Part shown: positions 17,256 through 25,299 of the stretch, one piece after another
Layout: each line of letters opens with the position of its first letter
Numbering within the stretch: position 1 is the stretch's first letter
Notes under the pieces: generated by a model
The model's input: the letters and a program-made list of their open reading frames with translations, nothing else
What the model was told of the DNA's origin: nothing
The model's database searches: none
Position numbers and translations under genes: made by a program
Origin: Alistipes sp.
GTDB lineage: Bacteria; Bacteroidota; Bacteroidia; Bacteroidales; Rikenellaceae
DNA: 64,000 bases
Assembly (NCBI GenBank): GCA_017465575.1
Contig: JAFTVX010000021.1
Location: 1 to 64,000 of the forward strand
Direction: 5' to 3'

Positions 17256-17279
17256 TTCTCTTTTTTCTTCGTAACTTTG
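17250..17279 (+). promoter_or_regulatory. Promoter of the MGMT-like gene
   Basis: TTTG (17250-17253), 18-bp spacer, TAACTTTG (17272-17279). The -33 element is the end of the last 11-bp repeat unit. Confidence 0.65.
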
Positions 17280-17295
17280 TAAAAAGAGACCGACT

Positions 17296-17607
17296 ATGAC
17301 CAACGACCTACGCAATAAGATTTTGAGTGCAGAGGGGCTGACCGACTTTCAGCGACGGGTATATATCGCCCTGCTCGATATCCCCGCAGGCACGACCATC
17401 ACATACGGCGAACTGGCACGCAAAATCGGTTGCCGTAGCGCACAGGCGGTGGGTCAGGCGCTCAAGCGCAACCCCTTTGCACCCGAGGTGCCGTGCCATC
17501 GTGTGGTGGCGGCAGACGGCTCGTTGGGTGGCTATAATGGCGCACGCGAAGGTGCGGAGCTGGAACGCAAACGCCAACTTTTGGAGAGTGAGAAAACGAC
17601 ACGATAA
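17296..17607 (+). CDS. MGMT-family DNA-binding domain protein (alkyltransferase)
   Basis: Single-domain relative of O6-alkylguanine-DNA alkyltransferase. It has the helix-turn-helix (TITYGELARKIGCRSAQAVG), the arginine/asparagine region (ALKRNPFAPEV) and the intact active-site motif PCHRVV with the alkyl-accepting Cys. It lacks the N-terminal domain of Ada or Ogt, so at 103 residues it is the short form often annotated 'MGMT family protein'. Because Cys is retained, not replaced by Trp as in ATL proteins, alkyl transfer is plausible. The YdeI-like gene starts 2 bp after its stop. Confidence 0.85.
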   Translation: MTNDLRNKILSAEGLTDFQRRVYIALLDIPAGTTITYGELARKIGCRSAQAVGQALKRNPFAPEVPCHRVVAADGSLGGYNGAREGAELERKRQLLESEKTTR

Positions 17608-17609
17608 CA

Positions 17610-17987
17610 ATGGAAATAACTAACCTACTGGAGTTTACCACACGCGCCGAGCTGCGCCAATGGTTCGAGACGCACCACGCCACCGAGCGCGAATGTTGGG
17701 TAACGACAACACGCAGCAAGCACCCCACCACGCCCGCCATACCCTACATCGAGGTTGTCGAGGAGTCGCTCTGTTTCGGCTGGATCGACTCGACCCTAAA
17801 ACGGCTCCCCGATGGTCGCCTTGCTCAACGCCTCTCACCCCGCCGCAAGGGTAGCCACTGGACCGAACTCAACAAAGCTCGCTGTGCCGACCTCGAGGCC
17901 CGCGGTCTTATGACCGACTCAGGCAGAGCTGCCCTCGCCCGCGCGAAATTGCAAGGGCAAGATAGGCTGAAAAAGAAAAATTTGTGA
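17610..17987 (+). CDS. YdeI/OmpD-associated family protein, short form
   Basis: Cytoplasmic protein of a poorly understood family linked in some bacteria with peptide or stress resistance. FGWIDSTLKRLPDGRLAQR followed by LSPRRKGSHWTELNKARC is the recognisable block. At 125 residues it lacks the C-terminal ~60 residues of common relatives (about 190 aa): after GRAALARAKLQGQ it ends in a lysine-rich tail. It might be a naturally short member or a truncation. It is translated with the MGMT-like gene, and its end overlaps the -33 element of the tRNA gene. Confidence 0.75.
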   Translation: MEITNLLEFTTRAELRQWFETHHATERECWVTTTRSKHPTTPAIPYIEVVEESLCFGWIDSTLKRLPDGRLAQRLSPRRKGSHWTELNKARCADLEARGLMTDSGRAALARAKLQGQDRLKKKNL

Positions 17988-18011
17988 TTTGCAAAATTAT
18001 TGCTATCTTTG
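17981..18011 (+). promoter_or_regulatory. Promoter of tRNA(CAU)
   Basis: TTTG (17981-17984), 19-bp spacer, TATCTTTG (18004-18011): full consensus. The mature tRNA begins 14 bp downstream. Confidence 0.7.
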
Positions 18012-18024
18012 CACCACAAAAGTA

Positions 18025-18098
<74 letters not shown>

Positions 18099-18100
18099 CA

Positions 18101-18132
18101 AAAAAGTCTCGGCATCACTGTCGAGACTTTTT
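18101..18132 (+). terminator. tRNA terminator, 11-bp perfect stem
   Basis: aaaaagtctcg (18101-18111) pairs with cgagacttttt (18122-18132), immediately after the tRNA. Confidence 0.85.
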
Positions 18133-18256
18133 GCTTTTGTATAGTTTAGGTAGCCATGCTATCTGCAAGGGGCAGGAGCCATATCGTTGGCGTCTGTCTA
18201 CCGCTGTTACACCAAAAGGGTTTTCGCTGCAAAATTCTTATTCTCAGCATCGATGT

Positions 18257-19291
18257 CTACTCCCAGCGGAAGCGGACAAACTTATCCTTATGCGAGGTGA
18301 AGTCAAGACCCTTGATTGCATCGCTCGGCGTGTCGTAGGTCAGCGAGTCGAGCAACGAGTAATCCGATGCCGAGAGGGCGTAGTAGCGGCGCGAAACATC
18401 GTCACGCACCGTAACGGTCCAGTCGAACATATTACCCATAATCAGCACGGTCTCCTCGTTGGGGTCGATGGCGGGGAGCCCCGTCTTCACGACATCGTAC
18501 GAGGGGCGATTTACCACCCAGAAGCCACCCTCGGTGTCGATAACGAAGGCGAGCATCGTGCGTGCGGTGAACTCTGTAATATACAGGTATTCGGGTGTCA
18601 TACCCTCGGGGAGCTCGATAGCACGGCAATAGGGGCGACCCTTGGTCATCTTCACATGGAAGAGCTTGCGGTCGGCATCAAGCATCACATAGCCCTCGTC
18701 GTACTCCTTGCGGTCGGTGGGGTTGCCCGCGATGCGGTGGGCAGGGAAGCGGAAGCCCTTCGAGAGCATCATATCGGTAAATGCCTTGCTCTTCTTATGG
18801 TTTACGCTATTTGTCGCCATATCGATAAACTCGATACCCGTATCCGTTAGGCGAAATACATCGTCGGGAAGCACCAAGTCCACACGACCCGACATCGTCT
18901 CAAGCATCTGATAAAGACCGATTTGAGGCTTGTTCAACTCCGCGGGCTCGATGCGGTAGTTGAAGTTCGCAATCTGTATCTGGCGGGGTGTGACGCTCAC
19001 GCCACAGATAGTCTCGGGGAAGCGACCATCCGTTACAAGCTGGTGGAAGTAGAACATCGGAAGGATGCTGTCGAACTGCTCCTCGGTGTACTCTCTGCCT
19101 GTGCGGTCGCTATACGAAAACTTCTTGTCGTTGTGGTCGAGCATCGCAAACTCACCCACCACAGAGCTATATAATGTGAAGGGTACCGAGGGGCTGCCAC
19201 CCGTAAAGAAGAAGTTGTAGCACCAGGGTAGCTCCCATAGGGCGAGCATCGCAACAAGTGCCCAAAATATGATTTTTATGATTCGTAACAT
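18257..19291 (-). CDS. DUF4857 domain protein, membrane-anchored
   Basis: A 344-residue protein with one N-terminal hydrophobic helix (about residues 5-24) and a large soluble domain, probably on the outer face of the inner membrane. The sequence matches my recollection of DUF4857, a Bacteroidetes family found beside an ABC ATPase and a small membrane subunit, as here. No catalytic motif is visible. It is last of the eight-gene operon that starts with the TonB receptor at 28263, and its neighbour (membrane subunit) ends 27 bp upstream. The function is unknown; it is presumably an accessory part of the ABC system. Confidence 0.65.
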   Translation of the reverse strand: MLRIIKIIFWALVAMLALWELPWCYNFFFTGGSPSVPFTLYSSVVGEFAMLDHNDKKFSYSDRTGREYTEEQFDSILPMFYFHQLVTDGRFPETICGVSVTPRQIQIANFNYRIEPAELNKPQIGLYQMLETMSGRVDLVLPDDVFRLTDTGIEFIDMATNSVNHKKSKAFTDMMLSKGFRFPAHRIAGNPTDRKEYDEGYVMLDADRKLFHVKMTKGRPYCRAIELPEGMTPEYLYITEFTARTMLAFVIDTEGGFWVVNRPSYDVVKTGLPAIDPNEETVLIMGNMFDWTVTVRDDVSRRYYALSASDYSLLDSLTYDTPSDAIKGLDFTSHKDKFVRFRWE

Positions 19292-19318
19292 ACTGTTTTC
19301 GGTTATAGGGTTCTAAAA

Positions 19319-19990
19319 CTAATCCTGTCTGCCATCGCGGAAGCGCGTTAGCGAGATAAGCGATAGTGGCGCAAAGAGTGCGGTGAGTATTGCCAACTCG
19401 GGCAAGAAGCCGTTGTACGACTCGGGCGTTGCCGAGAGGAAGTAGATGCGTATCAGGAGAAGCGCGATAACGCCATCTACGATGCGCATGCGCCAAGTGG
19501 GCTCCATAGCAACCCACGCCGTAAGCAGATAGGCAGCCAAACCTGCCATATACCACGGAATGGTCGTAAAGATGATATGTTGCCAAAGCTCCGTAGGCAA
19601 TACTGACTGCAAGTAGCCCCACATAAGAGCGAGTGCAGGCAAGAAGATTACCAACAGCGCCACAACGCCATAGAGGAGCATAGCGCCCACGGCGTGTGAT
19701 GCACGGATAGGCAGATGTAGTGTGAGCTTGAACGACTTGCGCTGCAACTCGGGCACAAACTGCACAATGGCAAAGCCAAGACCGATAATCATAGGCACGA
19801 ACTTGAGCATATCGACAAAGATGACATCGCGCTGAAGCATCACAATCCATATATGCTCGGGGCCCTGCAACGACAATGCACGCGACACACGCAACATCAT
19901 ATAGCCGGCAAAGCCTACCGAGACAATGAGTGCAAGGAGGGCATACCAAATGGTCTTAACACGCTCCTTATAGAATATTGCTCTAAACAT
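19319..19990 (-). CDS. Integral membrane protein, putative ABC permease subunit
   Basis: 223 residues with about six hydrophobic segments (around residues 12-32, 60-80, 100-125, 140-160, 165-185 and 195-215). There is no recognisable active site. The N-terminal MFRAIFYKER start is typical of ABC-2-type membrane subunits that work with a separate ATPase. It lies 14 bp after the ATPase gene and 27 bp before DUF4857, so the three probably form one complex. Direction of transport and substrate are not known. Confidence 0.65.
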   Translation of the reverse strand: MFRAIFYKERVKTIWYALLALIVSVGFAGYMMLRVSRALSLQGPEHIWIVMLQRDVIFVDMLKFVPMIIGLGFAIVQFVPELQRKSFKLTLHLPIRASHAVGAMLLYGVVALLVIFLPALALMWGYLQSVLPTELWQHIIFTTIPWYMAGLAAYLLTAWVAMEPTWRMRIVDGVIALLLIRIYFLSATPESYNGFLPELAILTALFAPLSLISLTRFRDGRQD

Positions 19991-20004
19991 AGAATTTCCA
20001 AATT

Positions 20005-20883
20005 TTAGTATTTACCAGTAAGACCGATAAAGGCATCCTCCAACGATACTCGCTCCGATACGATGTTCTTAACACCCTGAGCGCCAAGCTGTTTAATAAC
20101 TACCTCCTCGGGCTCCATCGAGAAAGCCTCAAGCGACGAGCGCAACACCGAGGGGTTGTAGATTGTCGAGTCGAACTTTGGTTCGAAGCCCTCCGAAACA
20201 TTGCCCGTATAGCGGCGGAACTTGCCCAAAAGCTCATCTACGGGCATCTGGATAAGGATGCGACCATAGTCCATAATGATGCAGTCGTCGATAAGGCGCT
20301 CCATATCCTGAATGATATGCGAGGTGAGGAATACGGTCTTGTTCTCTGCCTTGGCGTACTCTCTTAGGTAGTCGACAAAGAGGCGACGATAGCCCGGATC
20401 AAGACCCAACGAGAAGTCGTCGAGCACCAAGACCTCGGGGTCTTGTGCGAGGATAAGTCCGAGGGCTACCTGCGAACGCTGACCGCACGACATACGGTTG
20501 ATGCGCTGCTTGGGTGCCACCTTCAGACGGCTCATAAGCTCGTAGTATGCCTCGCGCTTCCAGTTGGGGTAGAACGACGAGTAGAAGCGCTCAATCTGCT
20601 CGATGGTCATAAACTGATACTGCACATGACCCTCGATAAGTAGGCCGATGCGCTGGCGTGTGAGGGGGTTCATCTCGCCAATCTTCTCGCCCAAAATATA
20701 GCACTCGCCAAAGCGGGGCTGAAGGAAGCCACTGAGGATATTTATGGTCGTGGTCTTGCCCGTACCATTCTTGCCAAGAAGGCCCAAAATACGACCCTTT
20801 GGCACATCAAAACTTAGGTTTTGGTATATAAGTCTTTTGCCGTAATAGTGTGTCAAATTACGGCATTCAATAACATTCTGCAT
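20005..20883 (-). CDS. ABC transporter ATP-binding protein
   Basis: ATPase of 292 residues with Walker A GKNGTGKTT, Q-loop region GLLIEGHVQYQFM, signature MSCGQRSQVALGLI (Cys replaces one Gly of LSGGQ) and Walker B EVLVLDDFSLGLDPG, where an Asp stands where the catalytic Glu is usual. The H-loop is TSHI. The D-for-E change suggests slow hydrolysis or a gating role. It sits between the PepSY-type membrane protein and the ABC membrane subunit, all minus strand with short gaps. Confidence 0.85.
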   Translation of the reverse strand: MQNVIECRNLTHYYGKRLIYQNLSFDVPKGRILGLLGKNGTGKTTTINILSGFLQPRFGECYILGEKIGEMNPLTRQRIGLLIEGHVQYQFMTIEQIERFYSSFYPNWKREAYYELMSRLKVAPKQRINRMSCGQRSQVALGLILAQDPEVLVLDDFSLGLDPGYRRLFVDYLREYAKAENKTVFLTSHIIQDMERLIDDCIIMDYGRILIQMPVDELLGKFRRYTGNVSEGFEPKFDSTIYNPSVLRSSLEAFSMEPEEVVIKQLGAQGVKNIVSERVSLEDAFIGLTGKY

Positions 20884-20894
20884 TGTGAACTATT

Positions 20895-21461
20895 CTAACT
20901 CAATAGGATAAATAGGATAGGAATGGCAATTCCAATGAGTAACTCTATGCCGCCACGACCCCATAGACCCTTGTTGCCTTTGAGCATAAAGAGTCCTGTG
21001 AGTGTGATGGTGATGAGTGCTACGGCGAAGATATCCGCAAACCATGTCCACCACTTGCCAGGGTTGTAGTGCAGGTTGGTCATATGGCCGATTAGCGGAC
21101 GGCGCTTTATCGACTCATATACCGCATTGCCCGTGGTGATATCTACCTCCAATAGCGAGCCACCCTTAAGGAAAACCTTGAGCTGGTTCTCCTTCGGAAA
21201 GTAGTGCTTGGTGTATGCCTCCTCGATCGCCATCTCACTCATAATAGCTTCGACACACTCGCGTGTGAAAGCCTCCTTTGCAGGTAGGTCGCTGAGGGTC
21301 TGCTCGGTGCGTGTAATGGTGTAGCGAGGGTTGATTTGGTCGCGGTGGTTCATAAAGATGCCAGATAGGGCGTAGATAAAGACCATACCGGCAAATATGA
21401 ACGAAAGGTCGCGGTGTAGCAATCGGCACCAACGGCGTAGGTCGTTACTCGACAACTTCAT
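20895..21461 (-). CDS. PepSY-type transmembrane protein
   Basis: 188 residues from the ATG at 21461 (MKLSSND), chosen because it overlaps the upstream stop by 17 bp and removes an arginine-rich out-of-family leader. It has three membrane helices: one after RDLSFIFAGMVFIYALSG, and two near the C-terminus (FAVALITITLTGLFML and LLIGIAIPILFILL). A periplasmic region between them includes HMTNLHYNPGKWWTWF. This is the layout of short PepSY-associated TM proteins, which occur with TonB receptors for haem, siderophores or other iron sources. Its place in the operon fits a metal role. Confidence 0.7.
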   Translation of the reverse strand: MKLSSNDLRRWCRLLHRDLSFIFAGMVFIYALSGIFMNHRDQINPRYTITRTEQTLSDLPAKEAFTRECVEAIMSEMAIEEAYTKHYFPKENQLKVFLKGGSLLEVDITTGNAVYESIKRRPLIGHMTNLHYNPGKWWTWFADIFAVALITITLTGLFMLKGNKGLWGRGGIELLIGIAIPILFILLS

Positions 21462-22029
21462 AAGCGGTAGCCAAAACAAAGTAGAACGATAGATACTCCT
21501 TGCCCTCCGAAGCCTTGCGCTCGGCGATGCGTGCACGGAAGCCTGCGATGCGCTCCTCTACGGTGTTGCCAGTCTCGCCACGAGCAGCCTTCTCGGTGCT
21601 GCAGCCACCCTCACCGTCGCCGTGCTCCTCGGCAGCGTTAGCAGCATTGAGTGCCTCCCACTGCTTGAGGTAAGCCTCGTCGATACGCTCCTCGTTGAGG
21701 ATACCCTTAACCTTGACGATGCTGTTTACGCACTTCTGGTCGAAGGCGCCAAGCTCACCAGCCTCGATGCGGATAGTCTTCGTGTCGTCAGAGCCCATAA
21801 GGAAGATTTTGCGACCGCCGTGTGAGCAGATGTGGGTGCAGATACCCTCAATCTCAACCTCTTTGCCTGCCAACTCCTCTGCCGATGCCAAGAGGGCGTC
21901 GATGTCCATAGCGGTAGCAGTAGCGGCAACAGCCTCTGCCTCCTCGTTGTTTGACTTGTTCGATGTGTTACCACCGCAAGCAACCATTACCAATGCGGTT
22001 GCAAGAATTAGAAATGACTTGATTTTCAT
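21445..22029 (-). CDS. OB-fold-like lipoprotein with Cys/His motif
   Basis: 194-residue lipoprotein: the lipobox is MVACGG (Cys18), followed by a low-complexity linker of N, S, A and E. A central domain (about residues 45-125) has an OB-like beta pattern (GKEVEIEGICTHICSHGGRK, later VNSIVKVKGILNEERID). The CTHICSHGG motif could bind a metal or thiol ligand. A C-terminal helical part (VEERIAGFRARIAERKAS) ends at a segment that resembles a membrane-proximal strand. No family was identified. Its gene has an internal promoter and overlaps the PepSY-type gene, so the two proteins are probably made together. Confidence 0.6.
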   Translation of the reverse strand: MKIKSFLILATALVMVACGGNTSNKSNNEEAEAVAATATAMDIDALLASAEELAGKEVEIEGICTHICSHGGRKIFLMGSDDTKTIRIEAGELGAFDQKCVNSIVKVKGILNEERIDEAYLKQWEALNAANAAEEHGDGEGGCSTEKAARGETGNTVEERIAGFRARIAERKASEGKEYLSFYFVLATAYEVVE

Positions 22030-22087
22030 ACTTTTAATTTTTTATTATTTTATTTTTACTTATTCTATTTTGGGATTTACAATCCCA

Positions 22088-22095
22088 CAAATATA
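22088..22095 (-). promoter_or_regulatory. Internal -7 element in the 18-28 kb operon
   Basis: Minus strand TATATTTG, 59 bp before the lipoprotein start. No -33 at the right distance. The message would begin with a 7-bp hairpin (22071-22087, tgggatt/aatccca, loop 3 nt). Confidence 0.4.
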
Positions 22096-22108
22096 CAAAA
22101 TTTTTTGG

Positions 22109-23728
22109 TTAAAAGCGACACCCAACGCTCAATTCTACCAAATGGCGGTAGGGTTTTTTGATAATTTCGCAACCGAAGGCTTGGCGATAGGTGTAGCCGA
22201 GGGTGATATAACCCACTGTGCCTCGCACGCCAAAGTGTCTGCCGTAGCCCAACTCAATACCTCCACGCACCTGCGGCGAGGTGAGGTATTCGGTTTCGAG
22301 GCGTGCCACATCGTCTAATCGGCGGGCAAGGCTCTGACTTGAGCCCGTCTCCACAAAGCTACCATCTACGAAGGGCTCGCCCCACCCTGCACCATAGCCA
22401 GCTCCGAGAGCTATCGTGAAGATGTTGCGAAGGTGCTGGATATTGCGCTTGGCATTGGCATCGGCACGCCACCAGCTGATATCTTGGTGGCGGTAGTCGG
22501 GGAAACTATTGGCTAAAGAGTTGCGAGAGTTTAGCGCTATCGCTGCCCCAACCTGCCACTTTGCTATTGCTCGCTCCTCGTCGATGCGCACTGTGTAGTC
22601 TGCCTTGATGCTCTGGTCGGTGCGGCTGCCCGTCTCGACCTCGCCGAGGTAGTTTACATAGTTTAATCCACCCTCCTCGGTGCGGTATTCGTAGAGGTTT
22701 TCGCGGTTGCTAACCTTGCTACGCTGCCACTCAACGCCTATGGTGTGGCGTGTGCGGCTACCCTTGATGGTGAGCGCACCTGTGTAGTGCAACTCGCTAC
22801 CATCGTGGTTGGCGTAGACCACCGTGTATGGCGAGTAGTCGCCGTAGTGACCCTTGCGCGAGCGGTAGCCCACCTCGTTAAACCACTCGATATTTGGTGT
22901 TATCTGCCACGAAAGCTGAACGGCGCCACCGTGGTAGCGGTCGAAGAGGGGCTTTGTTTCGTTCTTTCGGGTGTAGCCGTTGTCGGAGAAGAACTCCATC
23001 TTGCCGAACATCGCACCGTAGTTGATAAGCGACTGGTAGGTCTTGTCCGTTGTGCCGTACATACTGAGAAGCAGGCTCTCGTTGCGACGACGATAGGTGT
23101 AGTTAGCACCTATCTGCACCTTACGACCGATGCGGAACTTCAAACCCGCCGTGGCACTTAGGTTCATCATCGAGTTGGTGTGGCGCAAATCCCTGCGCTT
23201 CGAGTAGTTGGCAGCCTCGTAGTCGAAACGAACACCTACCGAGAGCCACTCGACGATGCGGAATGCCACCGAGCCCTCAACCTCGTAGCGTTCGAGCTGT
23301 TTGCGGCCACGATTTTCGGTCGACAACTCCAAGATGTCGAAGGGCGCAGAAGCGGGGTCGATAAGATACGATCCCGCCATATTGTTGCCCAAAAAGTTGA
23401 GGTAACCCACTCTGCCATAGAGCGCTACACGCTCCGAGAGGCGCACCAACGACTCGGCACGAAACTCGGCTTCGTACTGGTTGTCGGAGCCGTTGTGGTC
23501 GATAAGTTCGCCCTGCTCTGTTGCACCACAAATCTCCGCCATAGATGTACGCACATCACCCACCACATCTATCGACGCACCATTCTCGGAGCGTAGCCAG
23601 CCGTGGTCGAGGCGCACATCGGCGATACTCTCTCGAAAGAGAGTGTCGCGCCCGTCGGCCGTAGCAGGGGTAGCCGTCGCTACTCCCACTACGACCGAAA
23701 GTATGAAAATCAAGATTTGTTGGCGCAT
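22109..23728 (-). CDS. DUF6850-like outer-membrane beta-barrel protein
   Basis: 539 residues with a signal peptide ending near ATADG (residue 25). The rest is made of alternating amphipathic strands with many aromatic girdle residues (YEAANYSKRRDL, RVDFYR-like turns) and ends in a C-terminal Phe (LSVGCRF), as in outer-membrane barrels. I recall this family beside DUF4876 proteins and a TonB receptor in Bacteroidetes. It lacks a plug domain and is not itself a TonB receptor. The role is presumably auxiliary porin or receptor for the same substrate. Confidence 0.7.
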   Translation of the reverse strand: MRQQILIFILSVVVGVATATPATADGRDTLFRESIADVRLDHGWLRSENGASIDVVGDVRTSMAEICGATEQGELIDHNGSDNQYEAEFRAESLVRLSERVALYGRVGYLNFLGNNMAGSYLIDPASAPFDILELSTENRGRKQLERYEVEGSVAFRIVEWLSVGVRFDYEAANYSKRRDLRHTNSMMNLSATAGLKFRIGRKVQIGANYTYRRRNESLLLSMYGTTDKTYQSLINYGAMFGKMEFFSDNGYTRKNETKPLFDRYHGGAVQLSWQITPNIEWFNEVGYRSRKGHYGDYSPYTVVYANHDGSELHYTGALTIKGSRTRHTIGVEWQRSKVSNRENLYEYRTEEGGLNYVNYLGEVETGSRTDQSIKADYTVRIDEERAIAKWQVGAAIALNSRNSLANSFPDYRHQDISWWRADANAKRNIQHLRNIFTIALGAGYGAGWGEPFVDGSFVETGSSQSLARRLDDVARLETEYLTSPQVRGGIELGYGRHFGVRGTVGYITLGYTYRQAFGCEIIKKPYRHLVELSVGCRF

Positions 23729-23738
23729 TTGAAGGTGT

Positions 23739-23919
23739 GTTCTATAAATTAGTAAACAAGTTTTTGCTGTTGATAGATTCTATTTCGGTCGCTTTTGGAT
23801 TTATTTCGGGCTCTTTCTCATTTTTGCTCGGTTACAATGCTCGCATTGCTCCCTTCGTTAAGAAATGAGAAATATCCTCGAAATACTCTCCAAAATCGCC
23901 TCGAACTAATTTATAGAAC
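23739..23919. repeat. Long palindrome (~181 bp) between two operon genes
   Basis: gttctataaattagt (23739-23753) is the exact reverse complement of actaatttatagaac (23905-23919). Inside, the sequence from ttcgg (about 23783) to tctcattttt (about 23825) pairs with that from aagaaatgag (about 23860) to cgcctcgaa (about 23905) with few mismatches, and the tip caatgc/gcattg (23836-23849) closes with a 2-nt loop. The transcript would fold into one long hairpin between DUF4876 and DUF6850. Confidence 0.8.
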
Positions 23920-23942
23920 CTACCTTTTTGGGTGCAGACCTC

Positions 23943-25280
23943 TTAGTCACGGAGTGCCGCGTTAGCACGCTGGTGGAAGTCGTTGGTTGAGTTGTTGGTA
24001 TCCAAGTAGATAATCTTCGCACCTGCTGCAATCGAAGCCTCGGCATCGATACCGCTATTGTCGGTCGAAGTTGCACCATTGGCATCTACGGTACCCTTGG
24101 CGTAGCCATAAACGAGTTTGCCCTCATTCTCGACGATAGCCTCGGTAGCCTCCTTGTCGACATTGCGGTAGCTTGTGTAGCCCAACTTGTTGGTAAGCAC
24201 GGTGTAACCAGCCTCAAGGGTGTTGCTAAAGCGGGGCAACGACTCATCGAGGTGCTCGGCGCTGAAGATGTCCACAACATCCAAGATTGCCTCGTTAGGA
24301 ATCTTCACGCAAGCATAAACTGCATTGCCCTCATTGCCAGCAGGATAGTAGATGTTCTCCTCTGCCTGACCGTATGCCAAGGGGTCGATGCCCTCGTCGA
24401 GGTTGAAGATAAAGACACCGGGGCAGATTGCGCTGAATGCCCAAGCATTGCCAAGACCGATGAAGCAAACCTTCATATAGTCCTCCACGGCGATGGTCTC
24501 CGAGGGTGCAGGGTAGTAGCTTGTGTTAGCCAATACCTCGGGGTCGTACATACAGTAGTCGGCATTGCTCAAATCCACCGAATTTGTGTAGGTTGTGGTG
24601 TGGTTGATAGCACCGTTGACGGCAATCACCTTCTCCTCGAAGGGCTGCAAAGTGATGGGGTGCTGCATAAACCAAATACCGCTTGCCGAGGGTGTGAAGC
24701 CCTGGTCGGCATACGACAAAACGCCATCTACATAGTTGCCGTTCGAGGCGTGTGCATTGGAGGGGTTAGCCATACCAACGCCGAAGTTGTTGAGTGTAGC
24801 CACCTGGTCAGAGTTGTTGTAGATGGTGATGTACTTGTCGAACTGGTATACGCCCGAGCCATCATCCTTCTGACAACCACCGGCATAAATCTCTTTGATA
24901 AGAATCTGTCCCGAACGGCTGCCTGTCATCTCAAGCTGGATGGTTGTGCTCTCCGAAATCACTAAATTCGATACCATTGCGTTGAAGGTGTAGCTGTAGC
25001 CATCGAGCGCACGCTTGTCGCTTGCCGAGAACTCATACTTACCCTCGGGCAACTGGAACGATGCCTTACCCTCCGAGTCGGTAGTTGCGGTGGTCGTTGT
25101 GCCGTTGCTGTTCTTCGCCACAATCTCGATGCCCTCCGAGGGGGCGAACTCTGCGGGGTAGACAAGCTCTGCCACAACATCATAGAGCGTGATAGAAGGC
25201 TCTTTACCATTTCCCGTGGGGTCTGTTTCGCACGCTGCGAATGTTAGCGCTGCAAGCGCAAAAAATAGAAATTTTTTCAT
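23943..25280 (-). CDS. DUF4876 domain lipoprotein
   Basis: 445 residues with lipobox TFAACE (Cys19). An N-terminal carboxypeptidase-regulatory-like beta domain (about residues 30-115: DSEGKASFQLPEGKYEF) is followed by a larger beta-rich domain with IYNNSDQVATLNNFGVGM and WFMQHPITLQPFEEKVIAVN. This matches my recollection of DUF4876. The gene sits 19 bp after the TonB receptor, the place of the substrate-binding surface partner in such systems. It may be the extracellular ligand-binding lipoprotein; the ligand is not known. Confidence 0.75.
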   Translation of the reverse strand: MKKFLFFALAALTFAACETDPTGNGKEPSITLYDVVAELVYPAEFAPSEGIEIVAKNSNGTTTTATTDSEGKASFQLPEGKYEFSASDKRALDGYSYTFNAMVSNLVISESTTIQLEMTGSRSGQILIKEIYAGGCQKDDGSGVYQFDKYITIYNNSDQVATLNNFGVGMANPSNAHASNGNYVDGVLSYADQGFTPSASGIWFMQHPITLQPFEEKVIAVNGAINHTTTYTNSVDLSNADYCMYDPEVLANTSYYPAPSETIAVEDYMKVCFIGLGNAWAFSAICPGVFIFNLDEGIDPLAYGQAEENIYYPAGNEGNAVYACVKIPNEAILDVVDIFSAEHLDESLPRFSNTLEAGYTVLTNKLGYTSYRNVDKEATEAIVENEGKLVYGYAKGTVDANGATSTDNSGIDAEASIAAGAKIIYLDTNNSTNDFHQRANAALRD

Positions 25281-25299
25281 AGTTGTAGTTATTAGTTAG

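Larger units (their letters stand above)
16975..17295. other. Gene-free interval with nested inverted repeats and two 11-bp arrays
   Basis: No coding sequence is supported here. It holds a 14-bp inverted repeat (17032-17045 and 17102-17115) around a solo 22-bp palindrome, a purine-rich 11-bp array, a pyrimidine-rich 11-bp array and the promoter of the next gene, each listed separately. Confidence 0.8.

Noticed and set aside
17085..17315. Minus-strand ORF over the 11-bp arrays
   Set aside because: Its repeated peptide comes only from the tandem repeats, and it overlaps the promoter and start of the MGMT-like gene.
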